Shown here: piece after piece, positions 26,603 through 36,437 of the stretch
How positions within the stretch are numbered: the stretch's first letter is position 1
How the letters are laid out: every line of letters starts with the position of its first letter
Assembly: GCA_017456765.1 (NCBI GenBank)
Contig: JAFTIR010000021.1
Coordinates: forward strand, 1-64,000
Reading direction: 5' to 3'
Length of the DNA stretch: 64,000 bases
Source of the DNA: Clostridia bacterium
GTDB lineage: Bacteria; Bacillota; Clostridia; Oscillospirales; CAG-382
Program-made: the position numbers and the translations under genes
Notes under the pieces: generated by a model
Told to the model about the DNA's origin: nothing
Database searches by the model: none
Seen by the model: only the letters and a program-made list of their open reading frames with translations

Positions 26603-27007
26603 ATGGCTAAACAATATAGTGTTACAGTAAACGGCGTTGTATATGACGTTTTAGTTGAAGAAGTTGGTGCGGTAGCATCTGCACCCGTAGTTGCAGCACC
26701 TGTGGCAGCTCCCGTCGCAGCACCTGCACCCGTAGCGGCTCCTGCTCCTGCAGCAGCACCCGCAGCAGCTCCTGCCCCCGCAGCTCCCGGCGCAGGTGAC
26801 CCCATCAATGCTCCCCTTAACGGTACTGTTCTTAAGATTAACGTTGAAAACGGCGCATCTGTAAAGAGCGGCGACGTTCTTTGCGTACTCGAAGCTATGA
26901 AGATGGAAAACGACATCGTAGCTCCCAGAGACGGTAAGATTACTTCTGTTGTTGCTCAGAAGGGTGCATCTGTAAATTCAGGTGACGTTCTCTTTACACT
27001 TGCATAA
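26603..27007 (+). CDS. Biotin carboxyl carrier protein of the decarboxylase complex
   Basis: 134 residues after AAAGGAG. A short N-terminal domain is joined by a ~45-residue Ala/Pro/Val linker to a biotinyl domain (about 66-134). The biotinylated lysine is K100 in EAMKMEND. The carrier shuttles CO2 between the carboxyltransferase and the membrane beta subunit. The low-complexity linker gives an artefactual long open frame on the other strand. Confidence 0.95.
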   Translation: MAKQYSVTVNGVVYDVLVEEVGAVASAPVVAAPVAAPVAAPAPVAAPAPAAAPAAAPAPAAPGAGDPINAPLNGTVLKINVENGASVKSGDVLCVLEAMKMENDIVAPRDGKITSVVAQKGASVNSGDVLFTLA

Positions 27008-27030
27008 GTAGTTTATAGAGGTGTATTTCA

Positions 27031-28245
27031 ATGTTTAATATTGTTGAAAGTTTGGTAAAACTGTGGAAAACAACAGGTATTTATCAGATGCTTTATACTG
27101 ACGGACAGATTGATGTTGCATTTGTAAAGACACTTATCATGCTTGCAATATCGGGTGTTCTGATTTACCTTGCAATCGGAAAGGGCTTTGAACCGCTTCT
27201 TCTTCTTCCAATTGCATTCGGTATGCTTCTTGCAAATCTTCCCGGAACAGGTCTTTTCCATAAAGAATTTTTTATAAACGATTCGGGCTCTATTGACTGG
27301 GCTCTTCTCGGTAATAAGGGCGGACTTATGGACTACCTTTACCTTGGTGTAAAGCTGGGTATTTATCCCTCGCTTATCTTCCTTGCTATCGGTGCCATGA
27401 CTGACTTTACTCCCCTTATCGCAAAACCCTCAAGCCTTCTTCTCGGTGCCGGTGCACAGTTTGGTATTTATGTTGCCTTTACCGGCGCTCTTGCACTCGG
27501 ATTTTCTCCCCAGGAAGCGGCATCTATCGGCATTATAGGCGGTGCCGACGGTCCTACAGCTATTCTTGTTACAAAGACTCTTGCTCCTCATCTTCTTGGT
27601 GCAATTGCTGTTGCGGCTTATTCCTATATGGCACTTATCCCGATTATCCAGCCTCCGCTTATGAGACTTGTTACAACAAAGAAGGAAAGACAGATAAAGA
27701 TGGAAATGTCGTCGCTCCGACCCGTTTCCAGAATTGAAAAGCTCGTTTTCCCTGTGCTTGTTGCTGCAGTGGTAGCTCTCATTCTTCCCGATGCTGCACC
27801 CCTTGTAGGTTTCCTTATGCTCGGTAATCTTCTCAATGTCTGCGGCGTTACGGACAGACTTTCAAAAACTGCACAGAATGAGCTTTGTAATATTGTTACA
27901 ATCTTCCTCGGTGTTTCCGTTGGTATCACAGCCGATGCCGAGAGCTTTTTGAAGCTTGATACAATTCTCATTATTGTACTCGGTCTTACAGCATTTGCGT
28001 TCGCTACTATCGGTGGACTTATCCTCGGTAAGATTATGTGCCTCCTTTCAGGCGGCAGAATCAATCCCCTTATCGGTTCTGCAGGTGTATCTGCAGTCCC
28101 CATGGCAGCAAGAGTTGCCCAGACTGTCGGACAGAAGGAAAACCCCTCTAACTTCCTTCTCATGCACGCAATGGGCCCCAACGTTGCGGGTGTTATAGGT
28201 TCTGCGGTTGCCGCAGGCGTATTCCTCGCATCAATTCCTCACTAA
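27031..28245 (+). CDS. oadB: Sodium-translocating decarboxylase beta subunit (OadB/MmdB)
   Basis: 404 residues with about ten hydrophobic spans. Family motifs include GAQFGIYVAFTGALALGFSPQEAASIGIIGGADGPTAI, here reported only in part, plus LLMHAMGPNVAGVIGSAVAAG. The beta subunit decarboxylates carboxybiotin and pumps sodium ions outward. A GAGGTG site precedes the ATG. It is the strongest evidence that the cluster couples decarboxylation to a sodium gradient. Confidence 0.95.
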   Translation: MFNIVESLVKLWKTTGIYQMLYTDGQIDVAFVKTLIMLAISGVLIYLAIGKGFEPLLLLPIAFGMLLANLPGTGLFHKEFFINDSGSIDWALLGNKGGLMDYLYLGVKLGIYPSLIFLAIGAMTDFTPLIAKPSSLLLGAGAQFGIYVAFTGALALGFSPQEAASIGIIGGADGPTAILVTKTLAPHLLGAIAVAAYSYMALIPIIQPPLMRLVTTKKERQIKMEMSSLRPVSRIEKLVFPVLVAAVVALILPDAAPLVGFLMLGNLLNVCGVTDRLSKTAQNELCNIVTIFLGVSVGITADAESFLKLDTILIIVLGLTAFAFATIGGLILGKIMCLLSGGRINPLIGSAGVSAVPMAARVAQTVGQKENPSNFLLMHAMGPNVAGVIGSAVAAGVFLASIPH

Positions 28246-28298
28246 TGTTTTCCGATTTTTTACTCGTATCGTACTGATTCAAGAAAGGAAAAATAACA

Positions 28299-29693
28299 AT
28301 GGCTAAAGTTAAAATAATGGAAACAGCTCTTCGTGACTCGCACCAGTCCCTTGTTGCAACACGAATGACTACAGACGAAATGCTTCCGATTCTCGATTCC
28401 CTCGATGAAATCGGTTACTATGCAATGGAGGTTTGGGGCGGCGCAACATTCGACTCCTGCCTCAGATTCCTTAATGAAGACCCCTGGCAGAGACTCAGAA
28501 CAATCAGAAGCCACATCAAAAATTCAAAGCTTCAGATGCTCTTCCGCGGACAGAATATTCTTGGCTACAGACACTATGCCGATGACGTTGTTGAATACTT
28601 TGTACAGAAGTCTATTGCAAACGGTATTGACATCATCAGAATTTTCGATGCTCTTAATGACGTAAGAAACTTAAAGACTGCTATCAATGCGACAAAGAAG
28701 GAAGGCGGTCATGTTCAGGCGGCTCTCTCCTATACAACAGGCGCTACCTTTACAGAGGAATACTATGTAAAGTATGCAAAGCAGCTTGAAGAAATGGGCG
28801 CAGACTCTATCTGTATCAAGGATATGGCAGGTCTCTTAAAGCCATACACAGCATATAGCCTCGTTAAGGCACTCAAGGAAAATGTAAAGGTGCCGATTCA
28901 GCTTCATACACACTATACAGCAGGTCTTGCTTCAATGACAGTTCTCAAGGCTGTTGAAGCAGGTGTTGATATTATCGACACAGCCATGGCTCCACTCGCT
29001 ATGGGTACATCCCAGCCTCCGACAGAGCCTATTGTTGCATCTCTTGCAGGCACAGAATATGACACAGGTCTTTCACTCGAAAAGCTCGATAAGGCTTCAA
29101 AGCAGTTCGATGCTTTACGCGAGAAGTATCTGGCAAGCGGTCTTCTTGACCCCAAGGTACTCAAGGTTGACGTTAACGCACTTCTTTATCAGGTACCCGG
29201 CGGTATGCTTTCAAACCTCGTTTCTCAGCTTAAGAACGCAGGTAAGAGCGATAAGCTCTTAGAGGTTCTCGAAGAAGTACCGAGAGTAAGAGCTGACGTT
29301 GGTAATCCTCCTCTTGTTACACCCTCAAGTCAGATTGTAGGTACACAGGCAGTTATGAACGTAATTGCAGGTGAAAGATATAAGATGGTTACAAAGGAAT
29401 TCAAGGGTCTTGTGCGCGGCGAATACGGTAAGACACCCGAGCCTATTTCTGAGGAAATCAAGAAGATGGTTATCGGTGACGAAAAGCAGATTACATGCCG
29501 TCCTGCAGATAATATAAAGCCCGAGCTTGAAAAGTTAAAGGCAGAATGTGCACAGTATGTAATGCAGGATGAGGACGTTCTCTCCTATGCACTCTTTGAC
29601 CAGGTTGCAGTTAAGTTCTTTGAAGAAAGAAAACTTACTGCTAACGGTCTTGATAAGAATACCGACACCGAGAATAAGATTACTACTGTTTAA
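28299..29693 (+). CDS. Oxaloacetate decarboxylase alpha / PycB-like carboxyltransferase
   Basis: 464 residues after AAAGGAAA. The TIM-barrel carboxyltransferase has ETALRDSHQSLVATRM with the metal-binding Asp, the CIKDMAGLL lysine region and LHTHYTAG with the HxH metal pair. The conserved PYC_OADA domain then includes VPGGMLSNLVSQL and VRADVGNPPLVTPSSQIVGTQA. The usual C-terminal biotin domain of OadA is absent, matching the separate biotin carrier upstream. It transfers CO2 from oxaloacetate to biotin (or the reverse). Co-occurrence with an MmdA-like subunit resembles transcarboxylase 5S plus 12S partners. Confidence 0.93.
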   Translation: MAKVKIMETALRDSHQSLVATRMTTDEMLPILDSLDEIGYYAMEVWGGATFDSCLRFLNEDPWQRLRTIRSHIKNSKLQMLFRGQNILGYRHYADDVVEYFVQKSIANGIDIIRIFDALNDVRNLKTAINATKKEGGHVQAALSYTTGATFTEEYYVKYAKQLEEMGADSICIKDMAGLLKPYTAYSLVKALKENVKVPIQLHTHYTAGLASMTVLKAVEAGVDIIDTAMAPLAMGTSQPPTEPIVASLAGTEYDTGLSLEKLDKASKQFDALREKYLASGLLDPKVLKVDVNALLYQVPGGMLSNLVSQLKNAGKSDKLLEVLEEVPRVRADVGNPPLVTPSSQIVGTQAVMNVIAGERYKMVTKEFKGLVRGEYGKTPEPISEEIKKMVIGDEKQITCRPADNIKPELEKLKAECAQYVMQDEDVLSYALFDQVAVKFFEERKLTANGLDKNTDTENKITTV

Positions 29694-29705
29694 TTAAAGT
29701 ATTTG

Positions 29706-29741
29706 GGCTGTAATTGTGTAAATAACGTCGCAATTACAGCC
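29706..29741. terminator. Hairpin between convergent genes
   Basis: Perfect 11-bp stem GGCTGTAATTG/CAATTACAGCC with a 14-nt loop, between the OadA-like gene and the convergent ylmC-like gene. The following T-rich stretch is short, so efficiency is uncertain. Confidence 0.7.
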
Positions 29742-30038
29742 TTAATTCTTAAAAATTCCCGAAAGAAAAGAGTGTTTTTTCTCCTGTGAGACAGGCTCCG
29801 GCGGCAGAATATAGTCGGCAATTATAAGGTCGTCGCCGATTTTTTTGATGCACTCCCAGGGAATTACAATTGTGTTTCTTTTTAGGCTGAAGCAGCCTGA
29901 CGGCAGTTCAACAACTACCGATACAATCTGCGCATTTTCAAGCTGAATGTTTATATCCACAATAAACCCAAGCCTTGAACAGTCCATACAGCTTATGACT
30001 TCTTTCTTTGATAGCTCTTCAAATGAGCATACTCTCAT
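29742..30038 (-). CDS. YlmC/YmxH family PRC-barrel sporulation protein
   Basis: 98 residues. MRVCSFEELSKKEVISCMDCSRLGF opens a PRC-barrel domain, followed by DINIQLENAQIVSVVV and IVIPWECIKKIGDDLIIAD. Members of this family are small, sporulation-associated and widespread in endospore formers. It is transcribed divergently from hflX with a 64-nt gap. The role is not well defined. Confidence 0.88.
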   Translation of the reverse strand: MRVCSFEELSKKEVISCMDCSRLGFIVDINIQLENAQIVSVVVELPSGCFSLKRNTIVIPWECIKKIGDDLIIADYILPPEPVSQEKKHSFLSGIFKN

Positions 30039-30102
30039 GTAAAATCACCCCTTTACATTTTATGCTCGCACAAGATTTTTTTACACTTTTGCGGAGGTAA
30101 CA

Positions 30103-31458
30103 ATGAACAGTTTTCCCGAAACAAATAACGAAAAATTACATGATACAGAGAATAAGGGGCACATAAATGTACTCCTTGTCGCAATATACCCGGATAATGA
30201 TATGCTCTCATGGTGTGAGGATTCCCTTTCGGAGCTTCAGCTTCTTGCCGAAACCTCAATAGGGGAGGATGCCGAGAATTCAAGGTTCTTTAAGATGACC
30301 CAGTGTAAGAGTCATCCGGATGTGGCAACCTATCTTGGCTACGGAAAGGCGATAGAGGCGGGTAAGCTCTGTAGTGATAATAATATTTCTCTTGTTGTTG
30401 TTGACGGTGAAATGTCACCCTCTCAGATAAGAAACCTTGAGAAAGAAATTGTCGGCTGTTTTGAGGATAAACAAAAGGCAAACGTCAGGGTAATAGACAG
30501 AACAATGCTTATCCTTGACATTTTCGCAAAGCACGCCGTTACGGGCGAAGGTAAACTTCAGGTTGAAATCGCACAGCTAAAATATACAGCACCTCGTCTT
30601 ACCGGACGTGGAATAGATCTTTCAAGACAGGGCGGTACAAGCGGCTCTATCGGCTCACGTGGCCCCGGTGAAACAAAGCTTGAGACCGACAGAAGACATA
30701 TCCAAAGACGTATTCTTTCCCTGAAAAATGCCCTTTCGGAAATGGAAAAGGACAGAAGCACAAAACGGAGCAAGCGAATAAAGGGCGGCGTTCCTCTTGC
30801 TGTTATTTCGGGTTATACAAATGCAGGTAAATCCACACTTCTCAATTACCTGACAGATGCAAATATCCTTGCCGAGGATAAGCTCTTTGCAACCCTTGAC
30901 CCGACGGTAAGAAAACTGACTCTTCCCTCGGGAAGAAACATTCTTCTTTCTGATACTGTTGGATTTATCTCGCGGCTTCCTCACGGACTTGTCGAGGCAT
31001 TCAAATCAACTCTTGATGAGGTGAGATACGCCGATATTGTGCTTATAGTCATTGATGCTTCGGATGAAAATGCCAAGGAAAAAACAAAGGTAACAGAGGA
31101 TATTCTCTCCCAGCTTGATGCGGCGGATAAGCCTACTATCTATGTCTTCAATAAATGTGACAGGCTTGAAGTCGTTCCTGCGGCAGATGCACTCAAAAAT
31201 CATAGCACTGTCTGTATTTCAGCAAAGACGGGCGACGGTGTCGACAATCTCCTGTCAATGATTGACGAGGTGCTTGCAAAGTCTAAAAGACAAATAAAAT
31301 TCCTTTTTCCTTTTGATATGCAGGCGGCTGTAAATAACCTTTATGAAAATGCCACCGTTGTTTCAACAGAATATATCGAAAGCGGAGTTTTAGTTGAGGC
31401 AATAGTTGACGAAAAATGTATGGGAAAGTATGAAAATTACATTTTTGATGATAAATAA
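30103..31458 (+). CDS. hflX: GTPase HflX
   Basis: 451 residues after GCGGAGG. The HflX N-terminal domain (YLGYGKAIEAGKL, VDGEMSPSQIRNLEKE, DRTMLILDIFAKHA) is followed by the linker helix (GRGIDLSRQGG...GPGETKLETDRRHI). The G domain has P-loop GYTNAGKST (about 240), DTVGFISRLPHGLVEAF and NKCD. HflX binds 50S subunits and splits stalled or hibernating ribosomes. A short Lys/Glu-rich N-terminal extension precedes the domain. It is followed by dgt. Confidence 0.95.
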   Translation: MNSFPETNNEKLHDTENKGHINVLLVAIYPDNDMLSWCEDSLSELQLLAETSIGEDAENSRFFKMTQCKSHPDVATYLGYGKAIEAGKLCSDNNISLVVVDGEMSPSQIRNLEKEIVGCFEDKQKANVRVIDRTMLILDIFAKHAVTGEGKLQVEIAQLKYTAPRLTGRGIDLSRQGGTSGSIGSRGPGETKLETDRRHIQRRILSLKNALSEMEKDRSTKRSKRIKGGVPLAVISGYTNAGKSTLLNYLTDANILAEDKLFATLDPTVRKLTLPSGRNILLSDTVGFISRLPHGLVEAFKSTLDEVRYADIVLIVIDASDENAKEKTKVTEDILSQLDAADKPTIYVFNKCDRLEVVPAADALKNHSTVCISAKTGDGVDNLLSMIDEVLAKSKRQIKFLFPFDMQAAVNNLYENATVVSTEYIESGVLVEAIVDEKCMGKYENYIFDDK

Positions 31459-31539
31459 TAAAAAAATGTCAATTTTGAAAAAATAAAAAAAGTGTTTTTC
31501 TTTTTTGGGAAGTATAATAGGATATAAGGAGTTGATAGT

Positions 31540-32571
31540 ATGTCAAAGGAAAGCGGAATCTATTGCGGTCTTGATGGCTTTGAGCTTTGCGAATTTGCGA
31601 CACTTTCGTCAAATTCCAAGGGTAGGGCAAGAAGCGAAGACGGCGATGTTTGCGACATACGTACTCCCTTTATGCGTGACCGTGACAGGATTATACATTC
31701 AAAATCCTTCCGCAGACTTATGCATAAAACCCAGTGCTTTCTCTCACCCGAGGGAGACCACTACAGAACAAGACTTACCCATACCCTTGAGGTGTCCCAG
31801 ATTGCAAGAACTATTGCAAGGGCGCTTCACTTAAACGAAGATTTGACCGAGGCAATTGCCCTTGGACACGACCTTGGTCATACTCCTTTTGGTCATGCCG
31901 GAGAGAGAGAACTCGATAAGCTGTGTCCCGATGGCTTTAAGCATAATGAGCAGAGCCTTCGTGTTGTTGATATTATTGAGCGTGAGGGACAAGGCTTAAA
32001 TCTCACATATGAGGTGAGAGACGGTATTCTGTGTCATACGGGCGATGCCGAGGCTGATACACCCGAGGGCATGATTATAAAACTTGCCGACAGAATTGCT
32101 TATATAAATCATGATATTGATGATGCAGTAAGGGCAGGGGTTCTCAGCGAGAGAGATATTCCTTTCGGACTTCGTGCGGTGCTTGGCGAAACACATTCTG
32201 ACAGAATTGATACTATGGTAAAGAGCGTTATCAGGGCAACAAGCAAGAATTTTAAAAACGGAATTTGTAAGGTTGCCATGGAAGCCAATATGTATGACAG
32301 TACCATGACACTGCGTAAGTTTCTGTTTGATAACGTTTACTTTAACCCTGTCGCAAAGAGTGAAGAAACAAAGGCTTGCGACATGATAAATAAGATGTAT
32401 GAATATTTCTGTAAGAATGCAGATAAAATACCCTTTGAATACAGGAAAAATCTTGAAATCGGAGGTACGGTTGAAAGAACCGTCTGCGATTATATTGCCT
32501 GCATGACCGACAGATACGCCGTGCAGACATTCCAGAATTTGTTTATACCAAAAAAGTGGGCAATACTTTAA
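31540..32571 (+). CDS. dgt: Deoxyguanosinetriphosphate triphosphohydrolase-like protein
   Basis: 343 residues from ATG 31540 with AAGGAG upstream. The HD-domain metal motif is spread over TRLTHTLEVSQIART, ALGHDLGHTPFGHAGE and the Asp of LADRIAYINHDIDDA. It hydrolyses dNTPs to deoxynucleosides and triphosphate, affecting dNTP pools. It lies directly upstream of dnaG, a pairing common in Clostridia. A TATAAT-like sequence at about 31514 may be a promoter, but no good -35 was found. Confidence 0.92.
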   Translation: MSKESGIYCGLDGFELCEFATLSSNSKGRARSEDGDVCDIRTPFMRDRDRIIHSKSFRRLMHKTQCFLSPEGDHYRTRLTHTLEVSQIARTIARALHLNEDLTEAIALGHDLGHTPFGHAGERELDKLCPDGFKHNEQSLRVVDIIEREGQGLNLTYEVRDGILCHTGDAEADTPEGMIIKLADRIAYINHDIDDAVRAGVLSERDIPFGLRAVLGETHSDRIDTMVKSVIRATSKNFKNGICKVAMEANMYDSTMTLRKFLFDNVYFNPVAKSEETKACDMINKMYEYFCKNADKIPFEYRKNLEIGGTVERTVCDYIACMTDRYAVQTFQNLFIPKKWAIL

Positions 32572-32601
32572 TTTAGAGAATAATCGGGAGGTGAACGCAT
32601 A

Positions 32602-34401
32602 ATGGCATATCCACAAGGGTTTATACAAGAATTAAAGATGCGTTCACCTGTACAGGATGTAATAGGTCGCTATGTTGAACTAAAGAGGGCGGGACGGAAT
32701 CTCGTCGGAAGATGCCCTTTTCATAGCGAAAAAACACCGTCCTTTACGGTGTTCGAGGATAATTTTCATTGCTTTGGCTGCGGTGCCGGCGGTGACGTTA
32801 TCACCTTTGCCATGAGAATTGAAAACCTCGACTATAAGGATGCTGTCACATTCCTTGCTGATAGGTGCGGGATGACTGTACCTCAGGAGGATAGACGCTA
32901 TTCCAATATTGAAAAGCCGAAACTTTCAAGAGAGAGAGCCTTCTCAATGAATAAGGCGGCGGCGAGAATTTTCTATGACAATTTAGCTTCCCCCGAGGGA
33001 GAGGTGGCAAGACAGTATCTTGCAAATAGAAATCTTGAGGCGGCGACAATAAAACGCTTTGGTCTCGGATACGCAAAGAATGAGTTTTATGATCTTTATA
33101 ATAAACTGTCGGCGCTCGGCTATACAAAGGACGAGATAAAGGAGAATTTCCTCTGCGGCATTTCCCAAAAGAGCGGAAAACCCTTTGATATGTTCCGAAA
33201 CCGTATAATGTTTCCCATAATTGATACCTCGGGAAATGTTATTGCTTTTGGCGGAAGAGTGCTTGATGACTCAAAACCCAAATATCTGAACTCCTCGGAC
33301 ACGGTTGTTTTCCGCAAGGGAAAACAGCTCTTTGCTTTAAATTACGCAAAGGATGTGCTTCTGGGCAATGTCGAAAGTAAACTTGTAAAGAGCGGAGAAA
33401 TAATTCTATGTGAGGGGTATATGGACGTTATCGCCATGCACCAGGCAGGCTTTACAAATGCCGTAGCCACTCTCGGAACGGCGATAACCGCTGAGCACGC
33501 AAGGGTTGTTTCAAGATACGCAAAGACAGCCTTTCTTGCCTATGACAGCGACGATGCCGGAAGAAAGGCGGCCGATAAGGCAATGACACTTCTTAATGAA
33601 GTGGGTGTTGACACAAAGATTATCCGTATGCAAAATGCAAAAGACCCTGATGAATACATAAAGAAGTTCGGAGCAGAAAGCTATGCAAAGCTGCTTTCAG
33701 GCTCTGTAGGACAGATTGACTTTAAACTCAACGGTGTTCTCTCAAAGTATAATATGAATAACCCAGATGAAAAACTTAGGGCTGTTGACGAATGCTGTAA
33801 GGTAATTTCATCAATCTACTCTGAAGTAAAGCAGGATATATATATCCAAAGGCTTTCTGAGATTACGGGTGTTAAGACCGAGAGCATACGAAGTATGATA
33901 AGCCGTGACAAAAGAAAGAGTGCAGGAAAGGTAAAGGCAGAAAGACGCGCCGATACCGAAAAAAAGACAATGCACTTTGACGACAGAATAAATCCTGAGG
34001 CAATTGCAAATCCCGTGGCGGTTGAAATTGAAGAAAGAATACTCGGAATTATCCTGCTTATGCCCGAGGAATACGCAAAGTGCGATGCAATTTCAAAGGA
34101 CGACTTTGTAACCTCGTTCAGTGCCAGAGTATTTGGTGCCGTTACCGATTTGTATAAAGAAAATATCACTGACCTTACGCCTTTAAATGAAATGTTCACC
34201 CCCGAAGAGGTTGCAAGAATATTTGATATGAGGTTTAAGCGTAGCGAGCTTTCCGCAAACGGAACCGCAGCGCTTAATGAGCAAATAGCGGCACTCAAAA
34301 AGGAAAAAATGAAAGCTGCCGCTAAGACAAAGAACATTTCCTCCGATGAGGATTTGATAAATCTTATTTCCAAGGCCCGAAAGGATAAGGGAATAAACTG
34401 A
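32602..34401 (+). CDS. dnaG: DNA primase
   Basis: 599 residues after GGGAGGTG. The CHC2 zinc domain uses C38, H41, C57 and C60. The TOPRIM fold carries [12 protein letters not shown] (about 270) and [17 protein letters not shown] (about 311), followed by a C-terminal helicase-binding domain. It makes RNA primers for replication. The order dgt-dnaG-rpoD is a variant of the macromolecular synthesis operon; rpsU is absent here. Confidence 0.97.
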   Translation: MAYPQGFIQELKMRSPVQDVIGRYVELKRAGRNLVGRCPFHSEKTPSFTVFEDNFHCFGCGAGGDVITFAMRIENLDYKDAVTFLADRCGMTVPQEDRRYSNIEKPKLSRERAFSMNKAAARIFYDNLASPEGEVARQYLANRNLEAATIKRFGLGYAKNEFYDLYNKLSALGYTKDEIKENFLCGISQKSGKPFDMFRNRIMFPIIDTSGNVIAFGGRVLDDSKPKYLNSSDTVVFRKGKQLFALNYAKDVLLGNVESKLVKSGEIILCEGYMDVIAMHQAGFTNAVATLGTAITAEHARVVSRYAKTAFLAYDSDDAGRKAADKAMTLLNEVGVDTKIIRMQNAKDPDEYIKKFGAESYAKLLSGSVGQIDFKLNGVLSKYNMNNPDEKLRAVDECCKVISSIYSEVKQDIYIQRLSEITGVKTESIRSMISRDKRKSAGKVKAERRADTEKKTMHFDDRINPEAIANPVAVEIEERILGIILLMPEEYAKCDAISKDDFVTSFSARVFGAVTDLYKENITDLTPLNEMFTPEEVARIFDMRFKRSELSANGTAALNEQIAALKKEKMKAAAKTKNISSDEDLINLISKARKDKGIN

Positions 34402-34453
34402 ATGTGTTAAATACAGAATGTCGCAAATTTTGCGACTGAAAGGAAGTATAACT

Positions 34454-35731
34454 ATGCCAAGAAAAAAGAAAGAGGTTCTCGAAGAAGCAGTGGAGGTTGT
34501 TGAGAACGGTGCTTCGGAAGAAATAGCAGATGCGGCACAGGAAGTTGCCGAAGAATCTGTCGCACAGGAAAAGCCCAAGAGAAAAAGAGCATCAAAGGCA
34601 TCAAAGGAAAACGAAGCAGATGCACCCACGCCCAGAAGAAAGAACGATATTCAGGAGCTTCTTGAAAAGGGTAAGGCGAAGGGTTCTCTTACAAACGAAG
34701 AAATCCTTGAAGTTCTCGATGAAGAAGAGCTTGACGTTGAAAACATGGAAAAGCTCATGGAAACAATTGAAAATCTCGGCATCGAGGTTACAGGCTATAA
34801 CGATGAATCCTTCAGCGACCTCGAAGCAGGTCTTTCAAATGTTGATTCCATGGGTGAATACTCCGATGAAGATTCCGAAAGTCTACTCGGTCAGGACGGT
34901 CTCATTATCGATGACCCTGTAAAGATGTACCTTAAGGAAATCGGTAAGGTTGACCTTTTGAACACAGAGCAGGAGCTTGAGCTTGCCGAAAAAATGGCGG
35001 CAGGTGATGAAAGAGCAAAGCAAAAGCTGGTTGAAAGTAACCTTCGTCTTGTTGTCAGCATTGCAAAAAGATATGTTGGCAGAGGTATGTTCTTCCTTGA
35101 CCTTATCCAAGAGGGAAATCTCGGTCTTATGAAGGCGGTCGAAAAGTTCGACTATACAAAGGGATATAAGTTCTCGACCTATGCAACCTGGTGGATAAGA
35201 CAGGCAATTACCCGTGCCATCGCAGACCAGGCAAGAACAATCAGAATTCCCGTTCATATGGTTGAAACCATAAATAAGGTTCTTCGTGTTTCCCGTCAGC
35301 TTCTTCAGGAGCTTGGCAGAGAAGCGACAACCGAAGAAATCGCATCAAAGATGAATATGAGTGTTGAAAAGGTAAGAGATATTATGAAGCTGGCTCAGGA
35401 GCCTGTCAGCCTTGAAACACCTATCGGTGAAGAGGAGGACAGCCACCTCGGCGACTTTATTCCCGATGACGATGCTCCAGCACCTGCGGAAGCGGCTTCC
35501 TATACGCTTCTTCGCGAGCAGCTTTGCGAGGTGCTTCACACCCTTACTCCAAGAGAAGAACACGTTCTTAAACTCCGCTTCGGTCTTGAGGACGGCAGAA
35601 CAAGAACACTTGAAGAGGTCGGTAAGGTGTTTAATATCACCCGTGAACGCATCCGCCAGATTGAGGCAAAGGCATTGCGTAAACTCCGCCATCCCAGCCG
35701 TTCAAAGAGACTCAGAGATTATCTCGATTAA
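34454..35731 (+). CDS. rpoD: Primary RNA polymerase sigma factor
   Basis: 425 residues from ATG 34454 (AAAGGAAG upstream); an earlier in-frame ATG at 34418 has no ribosome site. An acidic, Lys/Glu-rich N-terminal third of ~150 residues is followed by region 1.2 ([17 protein letters not shown]), region 2 ([44 protein letters not shown]), region 3 and region 4 ([45 protein letters not shown]). It directs RNA polymerase to the TTGACA/TATAAT promoters seen across the window. Confidence 0.97.
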   Translation: MPRKKKEVLEEAVEVVENGASEEIADAAQEVAEESVAQEKPKRKRASKASKENEADAPTPRRKNDIQELLEKGKAKGSLTNEEILEVLDEEELDVENMEKLMETIENLGIEVTGYNDESFSDLEAGLSNVDSMGEYSDEDSESLLGQDGLIIDDPVKMYLKEIGKVDLLNTEQELELAEKMAAGDERAKQKLVESNLRLVVSIAKRYVGRGMFFLDLIQEGNLGLMKAVEKFDYTKGYKFSTYATWWIRQAITRAIADQARTIRIPVHMVETINKVLRVSRQLLQELGREATTEEIASKMNMSVEKVRDIMKLAQEPVSLETPIGEEEDSHLGDFIPDDDAPAPAEAASYTLLREQLCEVLHTLTPREEHVLKLRFGLEDGRTRTLEEVGKVFNITRERIRQIEAKALRKLRHPSRSKRLRDYLD

Positions 35732-35742
35732 CAGGTGAAAAT

Positions 35743-36420
35743 ATGAAAATAGGAATAATTGCAGCCCTCGACTGTGAAATGGAAGAATTCTGCCGTGATT
35801 TCGGTGCTGTTGACAGCGGTCACTACGGGATTTTTTCGGGCAAATGTAAGGAGCATGATGTCTATATCTGCCTTGCAGGTGTAGGAAAGGTAAATGCTGC
35901 GGCTAATACACAAAGACTTATTGACCTTTTCGGGGTTGATTATGTTATAAATTCGGGCGTTGCAGGTTGTACCTGTAATCACCTTGGTGTTTGCGACGTG
36001 GTTATATCAAAAGAGCTTACATATCACGATTTTTCGCCCCTTGATATACTTGATAAGTACGCACCCAATGCGTCGGTCTTCAAAGCAAATGAAAAACTTG
36101 TAAAGCTGGCAAATGACGCCTGCGCAAAAATTGAAGACGAAAATTTCCGCTACGATACGGGAATGATTGTAACAGGTGATATTTTCGTTGAGGACAGCAC
36201 ACTTGTAAAAAAATTCAGAGACAATTTCGGCGCACTCTGTACCGAAATGGAGGGCGCGGCGGTAGCACACGTATGCCTTCTCAATAAAGTGCCCTTTGTG
36301 GTAATACGGGCAATGTCGGACAACGCTGACGAAAAGGCAGATATGTCATTTAATGAAATGGCGGCTATTGCGGCAAAAAGAGCCGGCTTTGTTTCGACAT
36401 ATATTATATCCAATTTGTAA
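35743..36420 (+). CDS. mtnN: 5'-methylthioadenosine/S-adenosylhomocysteine nucleosidase
   Basis: 225 residues. The MTAN fold shows MKIGIIAALDCEMEEF with the catalytic-site Glu region, INSGVAGC, DVVISKELTYHDF, EMEGAAVAHVC and VIRAMSDNAD with the catalytic Asp. It splits adenine from MTA and SAH, recycling methionine and relieving inhibition of methyltransferases. It starts 11 nt after rpoD. Confidence 0.95.
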   Translation: MKIGIIAALDCEMEEFCRDFGAVDSGHYGIFSGKCKEHDVYICLAGVGKVNAAANTQRLIDLFGVDYVINSGVAGCTCNHLGVCDVVISKELTYHDFSPLDILDKYAPNASVFKANEKLVKLANDACAKIEDENFRYDTGMIVTGDIFVEDSTLVKKFRDNFGALCTEMEGAAVAHVCLLNKVPFVVIRAMSDNADEKADMSFNEMAAIAAKRAGFVSTYIISNL

Positions 36421-36437
36421 TTTACGGAGAAATTGAA

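Noticed and set aside
26578..26916. Ala/Gly/Thr-rich frame opposite the biotin carrier gene
   Set aside because: It is the antisense shadow of the Ala/Pro linker codons; low-complexity artefact.
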